Counted from the first letter of the stretch, positions 18,509 to 29,073 are shown. The stretch: 32,357 nucleotides of DNA from Gammaproteobacteria bacterium (GCA_002712055.1 PARV01000057.1:1-32357), one strand, 5' to 3'. Program-made: numbers and translations. The notes: generated by a model not told the origin, from the letters alone.

Positions 18509-18805
18509 ATGACTAAGAAAGAAGATAATCGAATAGAAATCGAAGCTGCAACATTTCGGCGACTGCTGAGACATCTGGATGAGCACAAAGAGGTTCAAAA
18601 TATTGATTTAATGAATTTAGCTAGTTTTTGTCGAAACTGTTTGTCGAAATGGTACAGTGCCGAGGCTCTAGCCAGAGGATTAGATGTGTCATATGACAGT
18701 TCGCGAGAGATTGTTTATGGAATGCCTTACTCTGAATGGAAATTAAAATATCAGGCTGAAGCGACGCAGGAACAGTCGGACAAGTTCAAACAGAAGACAA
18801 GCTAA
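18509..18805 (+). CDS. DUF1244 protein
   Basis: RRLLRHLDEHKEVQNIDLMNLASFCRNCLSKWY...GMPYSEWKLKYQ. Confidence 0.85.
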   Translation: MTKKEDNRIEIEAATFRRLLRHLDEHKEVQNIDLMNLASFCRNCLSKWYSAEALARGLDVSYDSSREIVYGMPYSEWKLKYQAEATQEQSDKFKQKTS

Positions 18806-18829
18806 AATGCGTTATATTGGGTGATAGAA

Positions 18830-19837
18830 TCATTGAATCGATCGTGAATTATTTTCAGCTACAAACAACTTGTTTCTTACGAGTTGTCGATATTCATTAG
18901 GTGTAACAGCATTTAGTTTTTTGAACAGACTGGTGAAATAGCTGGCGTCTTGGTAACCCACTTTATCTGCCACTTCCGCTATTACTAGATTACTTTGTTT
19001 TAGTAGCTCCTTGGCGTGTTTGATGCGCAGGTCCTGCAGGTACTGGAGTGGCGTTGTATTAGTGGCTATCCTGAACCGCCTATTCAATGATCTCACACTC
19101 ATACGGAATTGATCCGCGACAGCCGAAATCTGGATATAGTGATAATAGTTTTCCTGTAGCCACTCTTGTAGCTTTATGATTTCCTCATCATGGTGGGTAG
19201 TTTTCTGATCTCTACTTAAAACAAACGATTCGTAGGATCTTTTCAATTCATGGGTAAAATGCCTGGATATTTCATTCGCAGTAGATTCCCCAAAATACTG
19301 TTCGATGAAATGCAACATAATATCCCGCACAGCATTCACACTGCCTGTACAATAGATGTTGTCAGCGCAAGTTATGAACCGTTTGCGTTGCAACTTTATT
19401 TCTGGATAAGTCTGGTGAAACTGGTCAAAGAAGCGCCAGTGGGTTGTTGCCGCTTTGCCATTTAATAGCCCTGTCGCTGCCACGAAAAAAGCACCCGTGG
19501 TCACTGCGCATAACGTCGCACCGGCACGATGTTGATCTTTAAGCCATTTCTGTAGTTGGTGATGCCTTGAAGTACTAGCGCGTGGATTACCCCATACACC
19601 AGGAATAAAAATGAGGTCACTAGTACCTGCTTCCTTGAGAATTTTTGCGCACCTCATGGTGAGTCCGCCACTCAATTCCACTATTTCATCGTCGATACCG
19701 ACCAGTTCAATCTTGATTAATTTATGTCGTTGTCTTCGAGCTCTGATGATATCGTTGGCGGCACTTAGCATCTCTAAGGGAATCGTTATGGTCGAACCCA
19801 GAGCATGAGGTACACACATGATCGTAACCTGTTTCAT
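18830..19837 (-). CDS. GlxA-like AraC-family regulator (DJ-1/PfpI-like domain plus HTH)
   Basis: CAVTTGAFFVAATGLLNGKAATTHW amidotransferase-like region and C-terminal AraC HTH (ADKVGYQDASYFTSLFKKLNAVTPNEYRQ). Confidence 0.9.
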   Translation of the reverse strand: MKQVTIMCVPHALGSTITIPLEMLSAANDIIRARRQRHKLIKIELVGIDDEIVELSGGLTMRCAKILKEAGTSDLIFIPGVWGNPRASTSRHHQLQKWLKDQHRAGATLCAVTTGAFFVAATGLLNGKAATTHWRFFDQFHQTYPEIKLQRKRFITCADNIYCTGSVNAVRDIMLHFIEQYFGESTANEISRHFTHELKRSYESFVLSRDQKTTHHDEEIIKLQEWLQENYYHYIQISAVADQFRMSVRSLNRRFRIATNTTPLQYLQDLRIKHAKELLKQSNLVIAEVADKVGYQDASYFTSLFKKLNAVTPNEYRQLVRNKLFVAENNSRSIQ

Positions 19838-20346
19838 AGAATTTCATACTGTGGATAGTCAATTTTGAATACGTGATAGCGCTTAATACCAGATAACGAA
19901 GTGACTTTTATTTCACTACCAACTTGTTGTCCTAGCAGAGCATGTCCCATTGGTGAGTCGATGCTGATATAGCCGCGTTGGGGATCTATCTCGTCTGGAC
20001 CAACCAGCCGGTATCGATGCGAGTTGTTTTTCGCGTCTTCGAGAGTAACAGTAGCTCCGAAATAAACTTTGGTCAGATCACTGGGCGGATCGGTTATTAC
20101 GGTAACTTCTTCCAGCCGTTTGGTCAGAAAACGTACTCGCCGATCAATTTCCCGTAGGCGTTTCTTGCCATAAATATACTCAGCATTTTCTGATCGGTCT
20201 CCGAGAGCTGCTGCCTCTGATACAGACTGGGTTACTTGAGGGCGATCAATTTTCCAGAGCTGATGCAACTCTTTTTTCAATCGCTGTTCACCTTCAGAGG
20301 TAATGTATTTAGCGCCAGATTTTTGAGGAGGGCGGTAACGGCTCAT
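19834..20346 (-). CDS. greB: transcription elongation factor GreB
   Basis: YITSEGEQRLKKELHQLWKIDRPQVTQSVSEAAALGDRSENAEYIYGKKRLREIDRRVRFL. Confidence 0.93.
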   Translation of the reverse strand: MSRYRPPQKSGAKYITSEGEQRLKKELHQLWKIDRPQVTQSVSEAAALGDRSENAEYIYGKKRLREIDRRVRFLTKRLEEVTVITDPPSDLTKVYFGATVTLEDAKNNSHRYRLVGPDEIDPQRGYISIDSPMGHALLGQQVGSEIKVTSLSGIKRYHVFKIDYPQYEIL

Positions 20347-20358
20347 AATAATCGGTAG

Positions 20359-21438
20359 CTAGTCTTCTAGTGTGAGAGTTAACTGATTGCCGGTAGGTTC
20401 GTTTGTCTTTTCTTTTGGAACTATTCGTACACCTAGACCTAAAAGTCTAACGGGTTTGGATCTGCGAGAAAATCCTTCTGTACAGAGTTTTTTGTAATTC
20501 TCCATGCAGCTGGTTTTCGAAAGCATTTCAACCGTCGTTTGCACAAAGTCATGAAATTTAATCTTTATGAACTGCTTGTGTATGGCATAGTCCCCATTTA
20601 ATTTCTCCATGCGCTTAGCCAACTGTTGCCTCAGATCTGGTAATTCTTCCAGGCAGTTTTTAAGAGTCGGAAGATCAATCGCATATGTATTTTCAACGCT
20701 AACGGATTTTCGTATCCGTTGGGTTTGCACTGCTCGTTGGTCTATACCTAAGCTCAACTGATGCAGTGTCTGGCCGAAGCTTCCAAAGTATTTCTGTAAT
20801 TGGCTACTTGAGAGTTTGCGTAAGTCATTGCAAGTTTGTATTCCTAGGCGCTTCATTTTGCTAGTAGTTACATTACCTACGCCGTGCAATTTATTTACTG
20901 GTAAAAGAGCAACAAAGTCATCTACTTCCTCTGGTAAAATGATAAATTGCCCGTTAGGTTTATTCCAGTCACTGGCAATTTTTGCAAGAAACTTGTTGGG
21001 AGCAATTCCTGCTGAGATCGTTATTCGTATCTTTTCTTGTACTTCGGCTCGAATAGCTTCGGCGATAAGAGTGGCACTACCTCGGTATTTTTTGCATTCA
21101 GTGACATCTAAGTATGCCTCGTCGAGAGAAAGGGGTTCAATTAGAGCCGTGTAGGTTTCAAAAATCTTGTGGATTTGTTGTGAAACCCAGCGATATTTCT
21201 CCATGTCAGGCTTAACGATAATCAGATGGGGGCAGCGCTTTCGTGCGGTTGCAGAGGCCATGGCTGAGTGAATGCCAAATTTTCTTGCCTCGTAGTTGCA
21301 GGTGGCGATTACGCCTCTTCGTTCAGGCGAGCCACCTACGGCAATTGCTTTGTCTACCAAGTCGGGATTGTCCCGCATCTCAATGGATGCGTAAAAGCTA
21401 TCGCAATCACAATGAATGATTTTGCGTTGGATTTCCAT
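20359..21438 (-). CDS. dinB: DNA polymerase IV
   Basis: IIHCDCDSFYASIEMRDNP, YEARKFGIHSAM, LSLDEAYLDVT Y-family motifs. Confidence 0.95.
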   Translation of the reverse strand: MEIQRKIIHCDCDSFYASIEMRDNPDLVDKAIAVGGSPERRGVIATCNYEARKFGIHSAMASATARKRCPHLIIVKPDMEKYRWVSQQIHKIFETYTALIEPLSLDEAYLDVTECKKYRGSATLIAEAIRAEVQEKIRITISAGIAPNKFLAKIASDWNKPNGQFIILPEEVDDFVALLPVNKLHGVGNVTTSKMKRLGIQTCNDLRKLSSSQLQKYFGSFGQTLHQLSLGIDQRAVQTQRIRKSVSVENTYAIDLPTLKNCLEELPDLRQQLAKRMEKLNGDYAIHKQFIKIKFHDFVQTTVEMLSKTSCMENYKKLCTEGFSRRSKPVRLLGLGVRIVPKEKTNEPTGNQLTLTLED

Positions 21439-21515
21439 GGCTCAGTTTGGGGCACTTTGCAAGTAACTACAACAGTCAGTACTTTGAGTAGCCGGAGGCT
21501 TATAGAGGGTCAGCG

Positions 21516-22604
21516 TTAGGTGTGCGTTTTCTCGAATTCGTTCATGAAATCGACAAGTGTCTGACATCCAGAGGCCGGCATAGCATTGTAGATAGAAGCA
21601 CGAAGTCCGCCCACTTTACGATGTCCTTTTAAGGCATACAGGCCGTGAGCTAGGGCCTGAGAAAGAAATTCATCTACAAGATCGCTATCTGCTAGGTTAA
21701 AGGTTATGTTCATAATCGACCGATGGGCAGGCTCTGCCGTACCCTGATAGAAGCTCGAATCGTCAATAGCACTATAGATTAGGTTAGCCTTCGCTTCATT
21801 CTGTAATTCCAATGTTGTAACGCCCCCTTGGCCTTTTATCCATTCTAGAACCAATTTCATCATATAGATGGCAAAGGTATTATTCGTATTCGACAGTGAA
21901 TGTTTCTCAGCATAGGTTTTATAGCTCAACAGATTTGGGGTCTCAGGAAGGGCGTAGTGCAGTAAATCTTCTCTAATGATGACGAGTGCAAGTCCAGCTG
22001 GACCCAGGTTCTTCTGTAAACCTGCAAAGATAACTCCAAATTGGCTTATATCCAGCTCGCGGGAAAGGAATTCAGAAGTCATATCTGCAACCAGCGGGAT
22101 GTTGCCTGTATCAGGAAATCGCTGCCATCTTGTGCCATAGACGGTATTGTTACTAGTGATATGTAGGTAAGAAGATTTCTCATCGACCGCTGTCATTTCC
22201 AGCTCAGGAATGCGATCGTAATTGCTAGTTTCGCTGCTAGCAGCCACGTTGATTGTTCCATAACGGCAGGCTTCTTTGATAGCTAACTTGGCAAAATTAC
22301 CTGACTCTACATAGGCAGCTTTCCGGTCTGGATTGCGAGTAATAAGGTTCATGGGTACCGCTGAAAACTGCATTTGTGCCCCACCATGTACATACAGAAT
22401 CTTGTAATTTTTAGGAATTTTGGCCAGTTCTACGAGCAGTCTGTCTGTCTCGTTAATGATTGCATCGAATTCCTTAGAACGGTGACTAATTTCGATAACT
22501 GAGGCTCCCATACCTCTATAGTCAAGGAATTCTCGCTGGGCTATTTCCATTACTTCCGTTGGAAGCATGGCTGGGCCGGCGCCAAAATTATAAACACGCG
22601 TCAT
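21516..22604 (-). CDS. serC: phosphoserine aminotransferase
   Basis: YNFGAGPAMLPTEVMEIAQREFLDYRGMGASVIEISHRSKEF, AGLQKNLGPAGLALVIIRED, GGLRASIYNAMP. Confidence 0.95.
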   Translation of the reverse strand: MTRVYNFGAGPAMLPTEVMEIAQREFLDYRGMGASVIEISHRSKEFDAIINETDRLLVELAKIPKNYKILYVHGGAQMQFSAVPMNLITRNPDRKAAYVESGNFAKLAIKEACRYGTINVAASSETSNYDRIPELEMTAVDEKSSYLHITSNNTVYGTRWQRFPDTGNIPLVADMTSEFLSRELDISQFGVIFAGLQKNLGPAGLALVIIREDLLHYALPETPNLLSYKTYAEKHSLSNTNNTFAIYMMKLVLEWIKGQGGVTTLELQNEAKANLIYSAIDDSSFYQGTAEPAHRSIMNITFNLADSDLVDEFLSQALAHGLYALKGHRKVGGLRASIYNAMPASGCQTLVDFMNEFEKTHT

Positions 22605-22630
22605 CTTCTATATCCTATACAAACCAAAAC

Positions 22631-23812
22631 CTAAATCACAGTAACCTTGATGACGTTCTTGATTTTGATAATGGCAGCTACTACCTCTTCAGAGGGGGGA
22701 CTCTCAAGGTCAATTAAATTGTAAGCAATTTCACCGCGACTCTTATTTAGCATGTCTATAACATTAATATTTTGATCTGCCAGTACTGATAGAATTTGTC
22801 CTAGCATTTTCGGTACATTCTTATTACTGATAGTGAGCCGGGTGTATTTATTAGCTTCGACTTCACGATCTAGAGATAGGCTGGGGAAATTCACAGAATT
22901 TTTTATGTTGCCGTTTTCCAGAAAATCCCGCAATTGGTTTGCAGCCATTACTGCACAATTTTCCTCGGCCTCACGTGTGCTAGCTCCAATGTGAGGCATG
23001 GAGATAACATCTTTGCGTCCGACAAATTGCGGCCTTGGGAAGTCGCTTACATACTTGACTAGCTTGCCGCTATCAAGAGCATCTTCTAGCGCCTCGGTAT
23101 CGACAATTTCGTCACGAGCAAAGTTTAAAAGGCAAGTACCTTCTCGCATAGAAGCAAACATGCTGGCGTCTATAAGATTACGGGTTGAATCGAGAGCTGG
23201 TATATGGAGCGTAATAAAATCTGAGTTTGCCACGAGGGAATTTAGATTCTCGATTCGTTTAACCTGGCTAGGCAAACGCCATGCAGCTTCTACAGAGAGA
23301 GCCGGATCGTAACCCTGTACCTTCATATCCAGATTTATGGCCATTTCAGCGACCATAGAACCGATTGAGCCTAGGCCAATTACGCCAAGCGTCTTTCCAG
23401 CAATCTCGTGGCCCTTAAAGCGGCTCTTTTCTTTTTCCATCAAGCTGGAAAGTTCGTTGTAATCACCAATGTTTGTCTGCGCACTGGCGAAACCAATACT
23501 GGGAATGATTTCACGGGAGGCAAGTAATAAGCCACACAACACCAGTTCTTTCACGGCATTAGCATTGGCGCCGGGGGTGTTAAATACAACGACACCTTGC
23601 TCAGTACAGTCGTTTACAGGTATGTTGTTAACACCGGCGCCAGCCCTAGCGACCGCTTTCAATTGACTTTTCAGAGCACTTGGGTCTAGCTTGTGGCTGC
23701 GCAGTAAAATGGCGGACGCATCACTCACATCAGCACCAACTTCGTACAGGTCGCTCGGGAATCGATTCAATCCTTTTTCAGAAATTACGTTAAATGTTTG
23801 AATCCTGTGCAT
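22631..23812 (-). CDS. serA: phosphoglycerate dehydrogenase-like protein with C-terminal ACT domain
   Basis: NAD-binding GKTLGVIGLGSIGSMVAEMA, RAGAGVNNIPV, PHIGASTREAEENCA; ACT-like C-terminus; adjacent to serC. Confidence 0.85.
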   Translation of the reverse strand: MHRIQTFNVISEKGLNRFPSDLYEVGADVSDASAILLRSHKLDPSALKSQLKAVARAGAGVNNIPVNDCTEQGVVVFNTPGANANAVKELVLCGLLLASREIIPSIGFASAQTNIGDYNELSSLMEKEKSRFKGHEIAGKTLGVIGLGSIGSMVAEMAINLDMKVQGYDPALSVEAAWRLPSQVKRIENLNSLVANSDFITLHIPALDSTRNLIDASMFASMREGTCLLNFARDEIVDTEALEDALDSGKLVKYVSDFPRPQFVGRKDVISMPHIGASTREAEENCAVMAANQLRDFLENGNIKNSVNFPSLSLDREVEANKYTRLTISNKNVPKMLGQILSVLADQNINVIDMLNKSRGEIAYNLIDLESPPSEEVVAAIIKIKNVIKVTVI

Positions 23813-23926
23813 GTTGTCTAGTCCTGGTTTTCATTGCAGTAAGCTGACGTTGCCCTGCAGAAAGGTATTTCTGTAAATAGACTGGTTGGGGCTCATCAAA
23901 CTGAATCATGTACCATGGTATTACTA

Positions 23927-24016
23927 GCCAAGCGAGAGCTTGGCCGATCCGGAGTAGGAAACCGGAATTTTTAAAGCGGACAATTATGTCGCGAACTGGG
24001 GCGAAACTCCAGCCGC
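23927..24016. other. structured intergenic region with tandem hairpins
   Basis: GCCAAGC-GAGA-GCTTGGC (23927-23944); TCCGG-N9-CCGGA then ATTTTT (23948-23972); GCG-aa-CTGGGG-cgaaa-CTCCAG-c-CGC (23991-24016). Confidence 0.5.
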
Positions 24017-24092
24017 AATTGTCGATGGTTACACTCAGCAGCTTGGCTAAAAGTATGCGCTGCTTATGATGTTTTTATAGAGGGCTTTCAAT

Positions 24093-24944
24093 ATGTCAGA
24101 ATTCGAACCAGGACAGCCAACATTGGTGGCGAAAACCACAGTACCCGTATTGCGTATTCTTGGTCGAAATCCGGGGCCAATGACTGGACCAGGTACAAAC
24201 AGTTATCTGATAGGCCATGAGAGACTATGTCTTCTCGATCCAGGCCCCGTCAATGACGCTCAATTGGATAGCTTCCTAGAAGCTATTGGCAATGCGAGGC
24301 TGGAATATATCTTGGTAACCCATACTCATGGTGACCATTCACCTGGAGCAATTCCCTTGCAGAAAGCCACCGGAGCAGAGTTAGTGGGAATTCCTGCTCC
24401 GGACGCAGAAGGTCAAGATAAATCATTTAGCCCTGATCGCCTTTGGCAACATGATGATATTCTCGATTGCGGCGAATACAGCATTCAGCTGGTGCACACT
24501 CCTGGTCATGTTTCCAACCACGTCTGCTATCTTCTTGAACAGGAAAAACTATTATTTACCGGTGATCATGTGCTACAGGGCACGACCTCTGTAATCTTGC
24601 CTCCGGACGGAGATATGAGCGACTACCTTGATTCCCTTCGATATTTACAGTCGCTAGATTTGACATTTTTTGCTCCTGGCCATGGAGATGTCATGGATCA
24701 GCCGGAAAAAGAATTGAAAAACCTAGTTGCCCACCGGCTCAGGCGGGAACAGAAAGTCATTAATTGTTTAACGAAACTTGGATCAAGTGGAATAGATTCC
24801 CTTGTCCTCAGTGTTTACGACGATGTGGCTCAACATCTCATTCCTTGGGCTAAGAGGACACTATTGGCTCATTTGATAAAGCTTGAACGTGAGGGGCGCG
24901 TTGTTTCGGAGAACGAACTGTATATGCTAACTCAAGAAGAATAG
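24093..24944 (+). CDS. MBL-fold hydrolase (LACTB2-like)
   Basis: NPGPMTGPGTNSYLIG, VTHTHGDHSPGA, HTPGHVSNHVCYLLE, FTGDHVLQGTTSVI. Confidence 0.88.
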   Translation: MSEFEPGQPTLVAKTTVPVLRILGRNPGPMTGPGTNSYLIGHERLCLLDPGPVNDAQLDSFLEAIGNARLEYILVTHTHGDHSPGAIPLQKATGAELVGIPAPDAEGQDKSFSPDRLWQHDDILDCGEYSIQLVHTPGHVSNHVCYLLEQEKLLFTGDHVLQGTTSVILPPDGDMSDYLDSLRYLQSLDLTFFAPGHGDVMDQPEKELKNLVAHRLRREQKVINCLTKLGSSGIDSLVLSVYDDVAQHLIPWAKRTLLAHLIKLEREGRVVSENELYMLTQEE

Positions 24945-24948
24945 TACA

Positions 24949-25272
24949 GTGAGTAGTAGTTATGGGCTGTGGTATCTCTACATAATTCGGGGCAATGACG
25001 ATAGTCTTTATACTGGGATTACTATAGATGTAAAACGCCGCTTCGAAGAACACAGTAACCAAAGCCGCGACCCAGGGATACAGAAGGGTGCCAAAGCGCT
25101 ACGCGGCAAGTGCCCCCTATCATTGGAACTTCAGATTCCAATAGGGAGTAGATCTAAAGCGGCTAAACTGGAGTATAGGGTTAAACGGTTAAATAAATAT
25201 CAGAAGGAAGCCCTAGTGAGGGGAGACCTTTCTATTAGTTCCCTCGAGACAAGTAACGATACTGGTGATTAA
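24949..25272 (+). CDS. GIY-YIG nuclease superfamily protein (GTG start)
   Basis: WYLYIIRGNDDSLYTGITIDVKRRFEEH...GAKALRGKCPLSL. Confidence 0.88.
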   Translation: MSSSYGLWYLYIIRGNDDSLYTGITIDVKRRFEEHSNQSRDPGIQKGAKALRGKCPLSLELQIPIGSRSKAAKLEYRVKRLNKYQKEALVRGDLSISSLETSNDTGD

Positions 25273-25284
25273 TCAAATCGATAT

Positions 25285-25322
25285 AGCTGCTGATACCCGT
25301 ATTTCTTTGGGTGTTAGCGGTT
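25285..25322 (+). other. stable hairpin downstream of GIY-YIG gene (possible terminator)
   Basis: AGCTGCTGATACCC / GGGTGTTAGCGGTT, 14 bp including G-T wobbles, 10-nt loop; no clean T-run after it. Confidence 0.4.
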
Positions 25323-25491
25323 GTTAATTAGGTGAGGAAGCTTGTTGTGGCGGAGGTCATAAGGGCCATTATGATTATATAGCTAACAGCTGGTATATGA
25401 ATCGGCATCTACTGAGCTCAAACTCCAAAATGACATATAAATCACATAACTTATCTTATGTAATACTTTTAAAAATGCGCTGCGAGCTTGT

Positions 25492-26973
25492 TTATGTAGT
25501 TTGGTTGGATATCGCGGGACTAATCTTGAAGTTTAAAAACCCATAGATGACCGCGATTATTGGGTTGATCAAATTAAAGAAGCAATATGGTAGATACGCG
25601 AAGGTAGCAACACCGAGTGTGCTAGCCATATAGGCACCGCAGGTATTCCAAGGTACTAAGGGAGACGTAATGGTTCCAGCATCTTCTAGTGTGCGCGATA
25701 GGTTCTTCATGTCCAAGTTGTGCTTTTCATATTCGAGTTTATACATACGGCCTGGTAGAACCAGCGAGATGTACTGATCGGAAGTGATGATATTAGCTCC
25801 TATGCAAGTAGCGATAGTAGTAGCAATGAGGCTGCCTGTACTATGTACGAAAGAAAGCGCATAAGTCACTAGGCATTTTAATAAACCTGTATGATCCATT
25901 ACGGCGCCGAACACCATTGCGCAAATTACCAACCATATTGTAGTAAGCATGGAACTCATGCCACCGCGTGTCATTAAATCATCAAGAGTAGCGTTGCCGC
26001 TATTGAGAACGAATCCGTCAAATATGGTATACCACGTGCCTTTGAATAGACCCAGGAATACATTAGGCGCTTCCCCTGCTAATTCCATGATGATCGGACG
26101 TTGAAATAATAATGCCAGTACCACGCCTACCATGGCCCCGGTCACGATGGTGGGAATGGGTGGAAGCTTCTTGTTCGCCATGAAGAGTAGCAAAAGAACA
26201 GGGAGCATCATCAATGGATGGATAGTAAAATTTTCCGTTAGTAATAGCATTGTTAACTGCAGATCGCTGTTTGTTGCGCTCGTATCTATATTCAGGCCGA
26301 TCAGGCCAAATATTACCAGAGCAATCAAAATACTTGGGACGGTTGTCCATACCATATGACCGATGTGGGTAAATAAATCTGTACCGGCTACTGCAGGAGC
26401 AAGGTTTGTTGTCTCTGAGAGCGGAGACATCTTGTCGCCAAAATAGGAACCAGAGATGATGGCGCCGGCTGTAATTTCTAAAGATAGGCCCATACCTCCG
26501 GCAGCTCCGATAAGAGCGATGCCCACAGTTCCAGCAACCGTCCATGAGCTCCCAATACTGAGTGCGATAAGTGAGCAGATCAACGCGCTCGCCGCATAAA
26601 AAATAGATGGATCAAGAATCAGCAGGCTGTAATAAATCATAGTGGGGACGGTACCGGATAAGATCCAGCTTCCTATCAACATCCCTACACTAAGCAGTAT
26701 GAGCAATGGTTTGATAGCGACTGTGATTCCAGTCACTATGCTAGATTCTATGTCTACCCAGCTTTGTCCGTTATACCAGCCGATTAAAGCGGCGACAGCG
26801 GCACCAAAGCAAAGAGCGATTTGGTTAGGGCCGCTGCTGGCGTCTTCACCGAATAGGTAGACAGAAAATGATAATAAAAAAATGAGCACACAAATAGGGA
26901 TCAGCGCCTGCACTACTGTAGGAGATACAGAGCTATCCTCGTTCCTTAGTTCTGATTGCTCGATTAATGCCAT
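25492..26973 (-). CDS. nhaC: Na+/H+ antiporter, NhaC family
   Basis: multi-TM; SGSYFGDKMSPLSETTNLAPAVAGTDLFTHIGHM and LEDAGTITSPLVPWNTCGAYMASTLGV. Confidence 0.9.
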   Translation of the reverse strand: MALIEQSELRNEDSSVSPTVVQALIPICVLIFLLSFSVYLFGEDASSGPNQIALCFGAAVAALIGWYNGQSWVDIESSIVTGITVAIKPLLILLSVGMLIGSWILSGTVPTMIYYSLLILDPSIFYAASALICSLIALSIGSSWTVAGTVGIALIGAAGGMGLSLEITAGAIISGSYFGDKMSPLSETTNLAPAVAGTDLFTHIGHMVWTTVPSILIALVIFGLIGLNIDTSATNSDLQLTMLLLTENFTIHPLMMLPVLLLLFMANKKLPPIPTIVTGAMVGVVLALLFQRPIIMELAGEAPNVFLGLFKGTWYTIFDGFVLNSGNATLDDLMTRGGMSSMLTTIWLVICAMVFGAVMDHTGLLKCLVTYALSFVHSTGSLIATTIATCIGANIITSDQYISLVLPGRMYKLEYEKHNLDMKNLSRTLEDAGTITSPLVPWNTCGAYMASTLGVATFAYLPYCFFNLINPIIAVIYGFLNFKISPAISNQTT

Positions 26974-27160
26974 TTCGATTCACCTCTGATTGCTCGAAGC
27001 ATAGCGGTATTCGGGCCTAGCTGTCTAATTGGCGCCTGTTTCCGCCATAATTGGGGTATAATCCGCCACTTTCTCGAAATAGCTGTCAATTCATATTGGG
27101 AATTACAAGGTTTCATCAATCAAAATTAATTTACCCATCACGAATAGTGAAGAAAGCTAT

Positions 27161-28420
27161 ATGACTGACATTGAAGCTTACATGTTTAAGCTGGGTTCCC
27201 AGGCTCGGGCCGCATCCCGTGAAATAGGAAAGGCAACTACAGCCGAGAAGAATGATGCCCTACTCGCCATTGCCGAGGCGATAGACTGTGGGCGGCAGCA
27301 ATTGCTAAAAGCGAATCAACTTGATCTTGCGGCAGGTGGAGAGAAGCAATTAGAACCTGCTCTCCTAGATAGGCTAGAGTTAACCGGAAAACGCATCGAC
27401 ACGATGCTTAACGGGTTACGCGAGGTTGTGGCGTTGGATGATCCAGTGGGTGAGATTAGTGATCTTAACCGCCGCCCAAGTGGAATTCAGGTAGGAAGAA
27501 TGCGTGTACCATTGGGTGTGATTGGCATCATCTACGAGTCGCGCCCAAATGTGACATGCGAAGCCGCGAGTTTGTGCTTAAAGTCAGGGAATGCAACGAT
27601 CTTGAGAGGTGGCTCTGAAGCCATAAAATCGAATAAAGCGATTGCTGAATGTATTAATGTTGGACTGGAAGAGGTCGGATTGAACCGTCAAATCATCCAG
27701 ATCGTCGATCGGACTGAGAGGGAGGCTGTAGGCAAATTAATAACGATGGCCGAATACGTTGACGTTATAGTTCCTCGTGGAGGCAAGGGCCTTATTGAAC
27801 GCGTTAGTAATGAAGCAAAGGTTCCTGTAATAAAACATCTTGACGGGAATTGTCACTTATATATCGATGAAAAAGCGGACCTCGAAAAATCTGTAGCCGT
27901 CGCAGTGAATGCCAAAACTCAGCGATACGGCACCTGTTGTACAATGGAGTCACTGCTTGTCGCGAAGGGAATTGCAACGGATGTCTTGCCTCTTCTTGCT
28001 GTAGAATATGAGAAGCATGGTGTTGAATTACGAGGTTGTGAACAAACTCGGAACATTATCGGTAATGTTATCGCCGCAACTGAAGAAGATTGGGAAACGG
28101 AGTATTTGGCACCTATTCTATCAATCAAGATAGTGGGAGACGTAGTTGAGGCTATCAGCCATATAAACGAATATGGTTCACAGCATACTGATTCGATTAT
28201 GACTGAAGATGACAATCGGGCGCAGCGTTTCCTGCGCGAAGTCGACTCGAGCTCTGTCATGGTAAATACGTCCACTCGTTTCGCTGATGGATTTGAATAC
28301 GGGCTTGGTGCAGAAATAGGCATCTCAACCGACAAATTACACGCTCGTGGACCCGTCGGCTTGGAAGGACTAACTTCGCAAAAATTTATCGTGCTGGGGG
28401 ATGGTTGTATTAGACAATGA
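27161..28420 (+). CDS. proA: gamma-glutamyl phosphate reductase
   Basis: [67 protein letters not shown]. Confidence 0.96.
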   Translation: MTDIEAYMFKLGSQARAASREIGKATTAEKNDALLAIAEAIDCGRQQLLKANQLDLAAGGEKQLEPALLDRLELTGKRIDTMLNGLREVVALDDPVGEISDLNRRPSGIQVGRMRVPLGVIGIIYESRPNVTCEAASLCLKSGNATILRGGSEAIKSNKAIAECINVGLEEVGLNRQIIQIVDRTEREAVGKLITMAEYVDVIVPRGGKGLIERVSNEAKVPVIKHLDGNCHLYIDEKADLEKSVAVAVNAKTQRYGTCCTMESLLVAKGIATDVLPLLAVEYEKHGVELRGCEQTRNIIGNVIAATEEDWETEYLAPILSIKIVGDVVEAISHINEYGSQHTDSIMTEDDNRAQRFLREVDSSSVMVNTSTRFADGFEYGLGAEIGISTDKLHARGPVGLEGLTSQKFIVLGDGCIRQ

Positions 28421-29058
28421 AGGCGCGACTAGGGCTGCTAGGTGGTATGTTTGATCCGGTACATATCGGGCATATAAAAGTGGCTTTGCACGCGATTGAA
28501 TACCTGCAACTAGATCAGCTCAAAATCATCCCTTGCTCGGTACCTAACCATAGAGCCCCAGCGGTTGCTAGTAGCGAACATCGTTTAAATATGTTGGAGT
28601 TGGTGACAGAGGAATATTCTACAATTTCTATTGATCCTATAGAGATAAACCGGTCCGGCATTTCCTATACATTTGATACACTTTTAGCTATCCAGGAATT
28701 ACATAGTCCTGGCCATTTGGTATTCGTACTAGGAATGGATTCGTTCATCACTCTGCCACAGTGGCATAAGTGGGAGCAACTTTTTAAAATGTGTCATTTT
28801 ATGATATTGGCAAGACCTGGCGTAACTATGCAACCATCTGTTGAAGAACATATGCAGCTGGTTGACAGGAGAGTGAATAACGGCGAATCGTTGTTCTCTT
28901 CCAAAGCAGGGAATGTATTTTTTGCTGAAGATTTCCAGCAAAATATTTCCTCAAGTCGGGTACGGGAGGCATTACATTCAGGTAGCGATGTTTCTACTCT
29001 GCTCGATAATGGGGTGCTCGCTTACATAAGAAGTAATAAATTATATCAAAGAGTGTGA
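28417..29058 (+). CDS. nadD: nicotinate-nucleotide adenylyltransferase
   Basis: [26 protein letters not shown]; start overlaps the proA stop (ATGA). Confidence 0.95.
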   Translation: MKARLGLLGGMFDPVHIGHIKVALHAIEYLQLDQLKIIPCSVPNHRAPAVASSEHRLNMLELVTEEYSTISIDPIEINRSGISYTFDTLLAIQELHSPGHLVFVLGMDSFITLPQWHKWEQLFKMCHFMILARPGVTMQPSVEEHMQLVDRRVNNGESLFSSKAGNVFFAEDFQQNISSSRVREALHSGSDVSTLLDNGVLAYIRSNKLYQRV

Positions 29059-29073
29059 ATAAAAAGTTTTAGA

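Noticed and set aside
21439-21516. LexA/SOS box upstream of dinB
   Set aside because: CTGT-like sequence is present but no matching ACAG half-site at the right spacing.
23881-24020. Hammerhead ribozyme (CGAAAC on plus, TTGATGAG on minus)
   Set aside because: The partial core motifs are on opposite strands and do not form a three-stem core.
26063-26545. 160-aa minus-strand ORF inside nhaC
   Set aside because: Alternate frame of the well-supported NhaC gene; composition (C, H, R, S rich) is typical of a spurious overlap.
27057-27062. TATAAT as a proA promoter
   Set aside because: Good -10 hexamer, but no convincing -35 at 16-18 bp; not called as a feature.
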